Assembly (NCBI GenBank): GCA_038503075.1 | Contig: JBCAML010000013.1 | Coordinates: forward strand, 124,001-188,000 | Direction: 5' to 3' | Length of the DNA stretch: 64,000 nucleotides | Origin: Gyromitra esculenta | Lineage: Eukaryota > Ascomycota > Pezizomycetes > Pezizales > Discinaceae | In this document: in pieces, positions 11,283 through 22,336 of the stretch | Layout of the letters: every line of letters starts with the position of its first letter | How positions within the stretch are numbered: position 1 is the first letter of the stretch | Notes under the pieces: model-generated | Seen by the model: the letters and a program-made list of their open reading frames with translations, nothing else | The model's database searches: none | What the model was told of the DNA's origin: nothing | Program-made: the position numbers and the translations under genes

Positions 11283-14200
11283 ATGGTATAACTATGTCCC
11301 CTGCCCTAGCCTAAGATCGCACTAACGTACACAAAGGCCAGTTCCGCAACCGACACATTCCTTGAAATCTTATACGACGGTTCCGGCCTCGATCCTACCG
11401 AAGCAGTAGAGTGAGCTATGTCCAACCCCTTATGGCCCCATCACCAGACCTCAATCCCGCTAACACATATACTAGCTTCATAGCCGTCCACGGCCTCAAC
11501 CCTCATCTCCCCTCCCAATCATGGACATACGCATCAAACCCACTGGCCACAATGGAGCATGCAAGAAAGACATGGACACATGGCGATACGGGTATGATGT
11601 GGTTGAAGGATTTTCTACCGCGACAAATACCGCATGCGAGGGTGTTGCTGTTTGGATATAACGCGAATGTTGCGTTTAGCGGTGGGATGAACGGGGTTAG
11701 GGAGCATGCGGATAATTTATTGGATCGGGTTAGGAGGAGGAGGGTTAAGAAGAATAAGGTATTTGTCTTTGGAGAGGGAGGGGGGTGAGTGGGTTGGGGG
11801 GATGCTGATTTAGTAGTGTGAGGATAGGCCAATTGTGTTTGTGGGGCATAGTTTTGGGGGGTTGTTGGTTAAGCAGGTGAGGATATATATCTTTTATAGG
11901 GGAATGGGGATATGGGGTTGATCAAGTGTTGCAGGCGCTCGTTCAAGCTCGTGGCGTCAACAAGTATGCATCGATTTTGAAAGCGGCGTAGGTTTAGAAA
12001 CATTGATAGAGCGAGGGTTCTTGCTTATTTGTATTTTGCTAGATACGGTATCGTATTTTTCGGTACTCCGCACCATGGCGGTGACGGTACCAGCTTTGGA
12101 TCCGTCGTATCAGATGCTGCAAGATCTATTCTTCAGAATCCGCCGAATCACCTTTTGGAGTCGTTTAAGAACGCAACTATGTTCGCCGATACCATGAACG
12201 AGGACTTTACAGGTCAGAATGCACAGTATAAGATTGTTAACTTCTATGAAACGCTGCCGGTGGAAAAAACAGGCTATATTGTAATCCCTTTCTTTTCTGG
12301 ATACATTATTACGTTGCTTATAAGTTATAGCTTGTTCCGAAGAAATCGGTGGTTTCAGGACTATCAGAAGAAGGAGAAACTGCACTTCCGATTGAGGCTG
12401 ATCACTCAAATGTTTGCAGGTTTGCGGATGCAGATGGTGAGGACTATGAATCAATAGAGGAGAGTCTCTCTGAGATGGCAGAGGAGGCTGTGAAGATATC
12501 TAAAGCACGACAGAGTCCTATAGCTTCGGCGTCTTCTGGTATGTATAAAACTTCTCTTTAAATATCTGGCTTTATTGTTTGCGAGGTATCTAATTATATT
12601 CATATTCAGATGTCCCTAGTCCAGAAGAAGCCTCTACTATGCTACCAAAACCAGATAGTGTTACCACAGAATCTTCCGATGCTCCTGCTGCCACAGAATC
12701 CTCTACCATACCTCCAGTTTTAGATGCCCCAACTCTAAAAAAATCACTAGCTGTGGCCCTAGCTTCAACTACTCATATCCCTACAAAATCGCTGATCGTA
12801 GCGACTGAGGTTCCCAGATCAACGAAATCCTTGATCGCACCTTCAGTCTTAGTTGCTTCCACACTCACGAAACCCCTAACCATTGCACAAAATTCCGATG
12901 TCTCTAATGTTACAAAATCTCCAAGTATATCCCCACCTTCCGATACACCCGCCGAATCTGCTGTTGCACCTTCAACGGGACTGTTTAGTCTCATCAGTCG
13001 TGATAGCAGTATGGGATTTTTCGCGACAAAACCCGCTCCTAAAGACACTACTACCCCCGCAAAACCTACGACTGCATCCCCATCTTCCGATTATACGCTC
13101 GCAGAGCCCCCACTCGTGTCCCCAAAGTCCGACGCTGCCACGTCCTCAAAATCTTCAACCGTTCTCCCAAAACCCGATACCCCTTAAAAGCCATCTTTAT
13201 CTCCGACAAGACTCACCGCATTCATCAAACGCGACGACCTCATGAAGCAGCTCGAAGAAAAATTACCAGTCCCCACAACTACCCTAAGTAAGCCCCGAAT
13301 CGTTCCAATCTGGGGAGTAGGTGGTACTGGAAAAACCGAGTTGGCACGGCGATACATTTCAATGCATCAGTCAAAATATAAACAAATCGCCTGGATCGAC
13401 GCCACAGACAAAGATTCCCTAACCCACGACTTCAAAGGACTATATCTATGTCTTGTTCTTGCCAAGCGAGCCAACCCGGTACGAGATCTCGGATTAATGG
13501 AGCCTGCAGATCCAAAGTACCATAGTAAAGTGATAGAATTCTCAAAGAGCTGGCTTGAGGAACCTGATAGCAACCGTTGGCTCCTAGTCTTCGATAACGC
13601 GGGCGGGGAGGAGACGCTTCCGACTATTAAACAGCTGATACCGCAATCGGGTAGAGGTGATATTATCATCACTAGTCGACTTCGGGAATCCTGTAATCTG
13701 GGACGTCAAAACGGCATCGAGGTCAACGAAATGGAGGACATGGAGATGTTAGCGCTCCTGTTAACGAGTGCGGAATACATACGACGGTTCCAAGGCGCTC
13801 TCTTGGAGGGCGATGATGATAATTCTAAGAAGCTCATCGAGGAGTTGGGATGTATGTCGCTTGCTGCGAAACTCGCTGGCGCGTATATAGGCCGTAATTC
13901 GGGCTCACTGGAAAGTTATTTGGGATTATATAACAAGAACGCGAATATGGAACGGCCAGCAGGAATCGGGCCGGCCGCTTCGAAGTTCGATAAAATACTT
14001 GATACAGTGTTGGAAATATCGTTTCAGGCTATCAAGAAGGAGAATCCTCATGCTGCTGAGCTATTCTTGCTCATGGGGTATCTTCACCACGAGACGATCT
14101 CAGAGGAGTTTTTCAAACGAGCAAGTGGTAGCTGGCAGTCCAAGTTAAAGTATAAACGACTCTCAACTATCGATAACGAAGAAGAAGGAGCACTAGAACT

Positions 14201-16598
14201 ACTCGAAGAGCTTATGGCAAAAGATAGGAAGGGCGAGTGGCAGACGAAGCTATTCACTGATGCTATGGAGACATTGATGTCGTATTCGTTTCTTCGGACC
14301 CAACTTGAAGAAAGCTTCTACTTTCACCCACTAGTGCATCAATGGTCTCGCGACTATTCGTTAGCGCATGGACAACATTGGAGATTCCGGATCGGCTTGT
14401 TCTTTGTTGCAAACGCAATTGAAAGCAAAGGGGGTTCTTCGTTATTATTCATGAGAGAACTAGTTCGACATCAAGATAGACTGAGACATGTATCACAAGA
14501 GTGGAAAGAAGTGGAAATGACATATGACATTGACTTTATGTCGAGTTTTGGATATGTTTATCATTCCCAAGGCCGCTGGGAGGATGAAGAAATTTTAGAA
14601 AAGCGAGTAGTGGCTGGAAAAAAGAAGGTAAAGGGCGAGGAACATCCTGACACCTTAACGGCGATGGCCTATCTTGCAACGACCTACCATTCCCAGAATC
14701 GCTGGAAAGAAGCGGAGATTCTGGGAAGAAAGGTGCTAGCAATAAGGAAAAGGGTGCTGGGTGAGACCCATGCCGATACAATCTTATCGATGGGTAATCT
14801 TGCAGCAGCATATGGTTGTCAAGGCCGTTGGAAGGAAGCAGAGGAGTTAGGGGAACAAGTTTTAGCTGGGAGGCAAAAGGCTCTAGGGGAGTCACATCCC
14901 GAAACCTTGATATCGATGGGGAACCTTGCATCAGCACATTTTTCCGAGGGCCGTTTGAAAGAATCAGCAGAGCTTGAACAAAAAGTTTTAGCTGGAAGAA
15001 GGAAAGTACTCGGCGAAAAACATCCAGAAACCTTGACATCGATGAACAATCTTTCACTGAGCTACAGTGGGTTAAACCGCCGAGAGGAAGCAGAAGATCT
15101 GCAACTTGAAGTAATAAATATCAGAAAGGAACTATTGGGCGAGGCACATCCTGACACCCTGAGATCAATGGTCAACCTCGGGGCTATGTATGATTCCCAC
15201 GGCAACTCGAAGAAAGCAGAAGATCTGTTTGTGCAAGTACTGGCCATACGGAAGAGGAAACTAGGCGAGATACATCCTGAAACTTTAGAGTCGATGACTA
15301 GTCTCGGGATATTATATAGCTCCCAGCTCGACCGCCTGAAAGAAGCAGAAGACTTATTCGTGCAGATAGTGTTTGCAAAACAGAATGTGTCTAGTGAAAT
15401 TGATTCTGGGACTTTGATATCGATGGCCAACCTCGAAAGTATATATGCTTCCCAGGAGCGTTGGAAAGAAGCAGAGGAACTAGGTGTGAAGGTGTTGGCC
15501 GAAAGAAAGAGAGTGCTAGGAGAGACGCATCCTGAGACATTGGAATCGATGGCAAACCTTGAACACGTGTACCGTTCCCAAGGCCGCTTCAAAGAAGCCG
15601 AGAAACTGGGAATACAGGTGGTGGCCATGAGGAAGAAAGTACTTGGCGAGATGCATCCCGACACCTTGAAATCGATGGATGGACTGGCTACAGTATACGT
15701 TTCCCAAAACCGACAAGAAGAGGCAAGGACTCTAATAGCACAGGTACTAGCTGGAAGGAAGAAAACTCTAGGAGAATTACATCCTGACACCTTGCAATCG
15801 ATGGCGAACCTCACAGCAGCATACAATATCCAGGGCCGCTGGAAAGAAGCAGAGAAAATCGGAGCGCAGGTGGTAGCTGGAAGGAAGAAGGTGCTAGGCG
15901 AAGCGCATCCCGAAACTATGGCATCCATAGGCAATCTTGGGTTCATATACTATAAACTGGACCGCCCGAAGGAGGCAGAGAAATTGGAAGTGCAAGTCCT
16001 GGCTGCAATGAGAAAGACATACGGCGAGACAAACTTTAATACTTTAACGGCGATGAACAATCTTGCAATGACGTATGTCTCCCAGGGTCGCTGGAAAGAA
16101 GCAGCGGATCTGGAAGTGGAGTTGTTGGCTGCAAGGAAGAAAGAATCCGGCGAGACGCATCCTGATACCCTGACAGCGATGGCCAATCTTGCATCGCTGT
16201 ATAGTGATCACGGCTTGTTGGAGAAAGCAGAGGAAATGGAAGTGGAAATGCTGGATATAAGGAAGAAGATACTGGGCGAGACACATCCCGACACATTGAC
16301 TTCGATGAATAGTCTTGCACTTACGTATAGCCGCCAAAAGCAATGGAAGAAAGCAGAAAATTTGGGAGTGCAGATAGTGGCTGCGACGAAGAAGGCGATG
16401 GGAGAGAAACATCCTGATACATTGATGGCGATGCTCAACCTTGCGTCAATACGCGGTTCCCAGGGTCGCTGGCAGGAGGCAGCTGGAGGCAGCGGGGCGC
16501 ATCCTGAAGCCTCGATGCCGATGGCAGGCCCACCTCTAGCACCTCCACAGGGTCGAAAACGAAAAGGGAAGAAGAAGAAGGCTGGGAGCGCTGTTTAA
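11283..16598 (+). CDS. NLR: SesB-like esterase, NB-ARC, TPR; in-frame stop
   Basis: Proposed exons: 11283-11285 (ATG only), 11337-11410, 11476-11758, 11823-11876, 11935-11987, 12043-12280, 12331-12538 and 12610-16598. All join in phase, for 1634 codons. Residues 1-300 are an alpha/beta-hydrolase of SesB/DUF676 type: VHGLNPH near 30, nucleophile elbow GHSFGG with Ser130, FFGTPHHG, and a His in EADHSN near 260. A Ser/Thr/Pro-rich linker follows to about 496. NB-ARC signals are P-loop GVGGTGKT (Lys546), WLLVFDNAGG and GDIIITSR. The C-terminus carries about fifteen 42-aa kinesin-light-chain-type TPRs and a Lys-rich tail. A TAA at 13185-13187 (codon 497) interrupts the otherwise open frame between linker and NB-ARC. 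Such STAND proteins act in fungal non-self recognition, the TPRs sensing and the hydrolase acting as effector. This allele may be broken, or expressed as two parts. Confidence 0.88.
13185..13187 (+). other. In-frame TAA in NLR linker
   Basis: The stop lies between CCT and AAG in a frame that is open for 191 codons before it (from the acceptor at 12610) and 1136 codons after it. The flanks read STVLPKPDTP and KPSLSPTRLTAF, both in the same Pro/Ser-rich linker style, so no frame shift is involved. A single CpA to TpA change (CAA to TAA) would explain it. No convincing intron spans it: nearby GT/AG pairs lack a branch site or give a 30-nt intron. Confidence 0.85.
14535..16480 (+). repeat. 126-bp tandem repeats coding for TPRs
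   Basis: About fifteen consecutive 126-bp units encode a 42-residue TPR of the pattern RWKEAEELxxxVLAxRKxVLGE followed by xHPxTLxSMxNLAxxYxSQG. Units are diverged but regular. The periodicity also keeps an antisense frame open (15062-15946), which is not a gene. Confidence 0.9.
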
Positions 16599-18993
16599 GA
16601 GAATCCTAGATTCTGTAGGTATCAAGACCTCGAAGTTTCCACATACTTGAGTATTGGCACTAAATTTGTGTATTGGTCAGATAGCTGGTCGATGGCGAAG
16701 ATGTGTCTGTGTTGAGAGGTGGATAGGGCCGCGTGGCTACAATGGATGGCATTTTTTATTTTAGGAAGCTGGCTAGATTCACCGCAACGATAGATGAATT
16801 TTCCATGGCTCTCAAAGACTTATGAGTTTCATTGTTACTAATTAGCTAGAAGGAGGCTACTGTGACATGATCGTGAGGAAACTTTGAACGAGAATCTGCT
16901 TGAAGATCGTAGAGGACAGCCCGTGAACCACATTAGGCATCCTAGATAGTAGATATCATCACTGAATCTCACTCGCTAATCCATTAACCTAGTAGAGAAC
17001 TTATCCCTACAGCACTAAGCCAGAACATGGCTAAGCATCATACCGAAAAGCACCAAAAACCTAGCCCACATCAACCCATCCCACACTCAGCCATCAACAC
17101 GTATCCCCTCCTCCGGGTCCGACAGTGAGATAAACCTCATATCAATCAATCATGACCGCCCATTCGCATATCTATGACAATGCCTTTTACTCCACTCCGT
17201 CTAACTCACTGTCTCATTCACTCCCGTAACTACTGATACCAAGCCACTACCCCCCCCCCCGAAAGCCACCTATCCTCGCAGCAAAGTCCGACTCCCGCCG
17301 GCCGGCCGGACGTGCTTTATGATGCACGAGTTTAACCAATTGGAAATAGGGCTCCGGCTGTGTTTCTTGAAGGGGAGAGAGCTTTTCTGCTAGTGCTATG
17401 AGTGAGGTGTTTGGCGGTACCTGTATGCGGTGGATATGTAGGGCGGTGGATATGTACTCTACTCTTCTCGGGGGCATCCGCTGAGTTTGTTGTGGGTTGG
17501 ATATCGGGATTAGGTAAGGTGGGTTAACGGGACTAATGGGGCTAATGGAGGGTAAACCAGGTTGTGTTGTGAGGCTATCCGGGAGTTGTTTACCTAGCTG
17601 GGGTGTGGGGTTTTCGGTGTGGGATGGGTTTATTCAGCGCAGTACCTACATGTAGCTACATGCAATACCTACTGACTCTGCTCTGATGATGGAAGCCTTG
17701 TTGGAAAGTCATGTAACATACGTACGAGTCAAGTCTACGAGTCAAACCCGTAAGCAAATACGAGCTCGTACTAGAGTAGCTACATGTATTCCATAAAAAC
17801 AATTCTCCGTGTCAAAAATCCAGAGATTAAACCAAGTGCTGTTTTTCACATCACCCGGTAAAGCCGACCCCGATCGGGACCCCACACGATCCAAAGGGAG
17901 AGAAAGAAAGCAGCCCTTTTTACCCACTCACCCACCCACCCACCCACCTTCATGCGGGGAACTCTCTGTCCGCAAAATGTGGGGAAAGGAGAGAGGGGAG
18001 AAAAAAAAAGCAATGGAAAAAAAAAAAAATATAACTCCGGGTGCCTGGCAAGAAGCAAGTTCTCCACAGCCATCGACACGGTTCGTCATGTGGGTGCCGA
18101 TCACAGACATGTGATGACGTTAGATTCCACTTGATTGGGCTCTTGGCGGGGATGTGAGAGAATGGAGGGTGTGGAAAACTGGGTTTGGAGGGGAAGAGGT
18201 GCTGGAAAGATTCCTATTCCCGTTAGGAGACAGCCATGTCTGCAAGGCAGGGAGGTAGGGATTATGGTCACGGAGAGATCAGGGCAAGATCAGGGTCAGG
18301 GCCAGGGTTGGGCGAGGTGTGTTTACTTTTTACGAGCCTCGTGAGCTGTGAGGGAGGATGGGAATGGTGGATGGGAATGCTGTAGAGTAGATGGACGGGA
18401 TAGGACGGGGATATCCAATGGCGAGATGGAGGGGATGGAGCACGAGGGACAAGGAATAAACACATCCAGACTCAACACCATAAGAAGAGGGAATAGAGAC
18501 GGAACAAAGTGCTGTGCTTACAAGAAACCACAAACGCAGACCATCGTGACAGCTGCCGTGCAGAGACTGTGCTGTGTAGGTGCATCCCAACTCTCCCTTC
18601 ACCGCTCTTTACTCCGGTAGACTCTCCACTCTCTCCACTCTCTCCTCCCTCCCCTCCAGACTCACCACTTTCGTATCCCGGTTTCCTGCTCCTTCCTCTT
18701 TCCCCAGACTCTCCCGGTTCCTGGACACACAAGGGTGAAGCTCGGCATCATACATACATACGTACGTACATACAACTCGCAACGGACAGCTGCATCTCCA
18801 AGAACAGCGACCTAGCCCACCTATACTGCTCACCTACATACACTTACATACATCCTCTCTCTATTCCAGCTTAGTTCTCCTGTGCGCATCTCCCTCGTAT
18901 TCACCTGCGACAAAACAGGATTTCGTTTCCTCGTCCCCCCCAGCAATCGTGGCCACGAAATTCCCTTCCCAGAAGGTCGAGCATGAAGCGGCC
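16599..18993. other. Intergenic region and trehalase upstream region
   Basis: No gene is supported. It contains two TACATGTA octamers (17647, 17781), a C run near 17250, and a strongly pyrimidine-rich tract (about 18590-18720, CTCTCCACTCTCTCC-like) followed by a TACATACATACGTACG-like microsatellite near 18750. The CT tract lies a few hundred bases before the trehalase start and is a plausible core-promoter feature. Confidence 0.55.
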
Positions 18994-21900
18994 ATGGAGC
19001 GTCGTCCGCTCTCCCAACACTTGAGCCTTAGCGGTGATACCGAGAAAGGGTATATTACCTACCGCTACAGCACTTTCCCCCCAATCGTTTCCAAACCATC
19101 GTCCTCACCAGAACGACGAATCATGGTTCGGGTACTCGCCGTCGTCTTTGTGGCCTTCTCCCTGCTGCTCTCCTTCACCTCGGCGCTTCCCTTCGCTGCC
19201 GCCGATCTGTGGAGCGTCTTGACTGGCCGCCAGTTGACTACCCCACCACCGTCGGATTTCGAGAACAACTCGATCCTGCAGAATATCACTACTTATGACG
19301 CCGAAAACTGGGTTTTGAGCACCACCACCTTCATCCCGAACCATTACCAGACCCAGCCGTACGTAGCGAACGGTTACCATGGGAGCCGGGTGCCCGCCGA
19401 AGGAATTGGTTTCTGGGTTTGTCCTTTCCATTTATGAACTTGCAATTGGGCGGATACTGACCGTCGCCTAGATCTCACGCAACGGCTCGAACCCTAGTGG
19501 AGCGCAGCCAATCAATGGATGGCCGCTCGACAACCCGCGTCAAACCGTTGCGACCATTTCCGGTTTCTGGGACTCTCAGCACAACACTACCCGCACCAAC
19601 TTCCCCGAGCTATTGAAGAATGGGGGTGAATCTGTCATTTCTGGAATTCCTACCTGGAGTACATTCTACGTCTCTACCCCAGATGGCGCACACACCTACG
19701 CACCCGGCGTTGATCCAGCCACCGTCAAATACTTCAACCAAGGTCTCTCGATCCGTAACGGTATCCTCACCACGGAGGTAACATGGGCTCCCCCGGGCAA
19801 TGTGACCTACGACCTCAAGTTCACTCTCCTGGCCCACCGCAGCCGTATAAACCTCGGCATGGTCAAGGTCGAGGTTACGCCGAGCGAAAACGTCAAATTC
19901 CTCATCACAGACGTCCTCGATGGCGCAGGAGCCCAGCGCACGGACCACGGCGACAAGAGCTTCGAGTCCACCGACGACATCATCTGGACGTCTGTCAAGC
20001 CTTGGGGAATCTCCAACGTGACAGCGTACGAGTTCAGCACGCTCGACTTTGGCGCCATGCAGGCGTCTGTTGCTGGCACCAGGATGAATGCGAAGGATCG
20101 CCCCTATGTCAGCCGAAACGAGTCGACTATTACTCAGGAATTCACTGTACGCGCAAAGAAGGGAGAAACCGTGAGCGTGATCAAGTATGTCGGTATCGCG
20201 AGCACGGATGCGTTTCCAGACGAGACCATGACGGTCGCGAGGAACGCGGCGCTTGATGCGAAGGAGAGTGGGTGGGAGCAACTGGTCGAGGAGCATCAGG
20301 AGGCGTGGGACGAGCTTTGGGAAGACGCTGATATCATCGTGCACGGGGACGAAGAAATGCAGATCGCGACAAGAGCGACTTTGTTCCATTTGTTGAGTAA
20401 TGTTCGGGGTGGTTCTGAGGGCCCTGGAGTGGGCGATAATAGTATTTCTGTGGGAGGCCTCGCGAGTGATTCGTACGCTGGTCTGGTCTTCTGGGATGCG
20501 GATTTGTGGATGCTGCCTGGTCTACTTGTGCTCCATCCAGATCATGCTGCCGCTATCAATAACTACCGCTTCCGCCTGCTCCCGCAGGCTATCGAGAATG
20601 CAAAGCAGTATGATAGCCCTGGGGCCATGTACCCATGGACCTCGGCGCGATTTGGAAACTGCACCGGCACGGGCCCGTGTGCTGATTATCAGTATCATCT
20701 GAACACCGACATCGCCCTCGTGCACTGGCATCAGTTTTTGTCCACTGGGGATTATGACTGGTTGAAGGTGGAGGGGTGGCCTGTCATCAAGGCTATTACG
20801 GACATGTGGGCGGCGAGGGTTAAGAAGAGTAATGATTCAGGTGCGGATGGGTTGGAGGTGGGCATGTATGTTGTGCTGAATATGACTGACCCAGTTCGTT
20901 CCCCACTCCAAGTTTTTATACGTTTACATGTGGCTGATTGGAATAGGATGAATATGCGAATCACGTTGATAATGGCGCTTTTACGAACGCGGGTGTTAAG
21001 GTGCTTATGGGTATCGCAAAGACTGCGGCTGGATTACTGGGAGAGACGGTGCCGGATAAGTGGACTGACGTGGAAGAAAATATCTTTATCCCGTATAATC
21101 AGAATGCATCGATTATTCCCGAATATGGAACCATGAACGGAAGTGTTGAGATTAAGCAGGCGGATGTAGTTTTGATTAACTACCCGCTTGAGTTCCGACT
21201 TAACGAGAGTCAAGCTCTGAGTGACCTCGACTTCGTAAGTTCTACCACCACCTCCTCGGACGCTCCGGTTCCTCAGACATAGATTTTAACAGAATATTAT
21301 ATAGTATGCACGAGCACAATCTCCCGACGGCCCGGCGATGACCTGGGCCATGTTCGCCATCTCCGCGGCAGACCTCTCTCCCGCGGGATGTGCCTCGTAC
21401 ACATACTTTGTCTACGCCTCGCAACCGTACCTCCGCGAGCCATACTACCAGTTCTCCGAGCAAATGAACGACGACATCTACAGCAACGGCAACACCAACC
21501 CTGCCTTCACCTTCTTAACCGGCCATGGTGGCTTCCTCCAGATCCCGACCCATGGGTTCACCGGCTACCGTCCACGGCTTGATGCATTCTACCTAGACCC
21601 GAGTCTACCACCTCAACTCGAGGGTCTCGAAGTCAAGGGCATGAAGCACCAAGGTGCAGTATTCAACGTCGCCATCGGCCTAGATAACACAACCATTACC
21701 CGTGTCCCACCACGGAAGCGCCTTCTAGAGCGCCGAAGTGGCGCCAACACAACCACAACCACGACTTCAAACTCCACCACCCCCGCAATCGTCCGCATTG
21801 CAGACCGCAACCCTATGCACGGCGACCATCCCCTCCTCATTGGCGAAACACTTATCGTCCCTACCCGCCGCCCAGACCTCAATGGAACAGACTTACCCGG

Positions 21901-22336
21901 TAATAAAGCCCAGTGCAAACCTACATACTCAGATACAACCTGGGTACCAGGACAATTCCCACTCGCGGCTGTCGACGGATCCAACCACACCGTATGGCAG
22001 CCCACCACTACATCGCCCGCATCGCTTACCGTCGACCTCCAATCCAACACCACCATCCGCGGTGTCTCATTCAATTGGGCACGCTTCCCACCAAACGCGT
22101 GGACGGTCCTCGTAGGTGATAGTGCAAACGGCGCGTTCAAACAGGTTGTGCAGAGTAGGAACGTCGAGATTAGTGAGCCGTGGAACGAGGATGAGGGATT
22201 AGAAGTTGTGAGAAGGATTGGGAATATTACTGTTGAGAGACTAGAGAAGGAAGTTGTTGCGAGGTGGGTTAGGCTTGTTGTGGAGGGTTCAAAGGGGGAC
22301 GGAGGTGCTACTGTTGCGCAATTTGGGATTTTGTAG
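18994..22336 (+). CDS. ATH1: Acid trehalase (GH65), secreted or vacuolar
   Basis: Exons 18994-19416, 19472-20893, 20947-21234 and 21305-22336 join in phase 0 (introns 55, 53 and 70 nt) for 1054 aa. It hydrolyses alpha,alpha-trehalose to glucose outside the cytosol. A hydrophobic segment at residues 44-66 (MVRVLAVVFVAFSLLLSF) is a signal peptide or anchor. If translation starts at 19123 it becomes a classical N-terminal signal, while the upstream ATG at 18994 gives a 43-residue cytosolic extension. Family landmarks include INGWPLDNPRQTV, FWDADLWMLPGLLVLHP, YPWTSARFGNCTGTGPC and DEYANHVDNGAFTN, which opens exon 3 and carries the family's proposed general-acid Glu. The last 145 residues look like the F5/8-type C domain (VDL, GVSFNWARFPPNAW) common in fungal acid trehalases. 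Many N-glycosylation sequons fit an exported enzyme. The frame continues upstream to a GTG at 18949, but ATG 18994 is preferred. Confidence 0.95.

Noticed and set aside
11411..11788. Start of the NLR at GTG 11411
   Set aside because: The GTG is the donor of an intron (GTGAGC); the upstream exon carries YDGSGLDPTEAV in phase with the esterase domain.
13112..13207. Intron that would remove the TAA of the NLR
   Set aside because: The possible donor GTGTCC and acceptor GACAAG lack a recognisable branch site and would delete linker codons without a supporting signal; I prefer a genuine stop.
15062..15946. 294-codon minus-strand frame and similar frames over the TPR region
   Set aside because: It arises from the regular 126-bp TPR repeats; the composition mirrors the repeat and has no independent features.
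18472..18732. Gly/Glu/Ser-rich minus-strand frame
   Set aside because: It is the complement of the CT-rich tract upstream of trehalase.
19610..20389. 259-codon minus-strand frame
   Set aside because: Antisense shadow of the acid trehalase exon.
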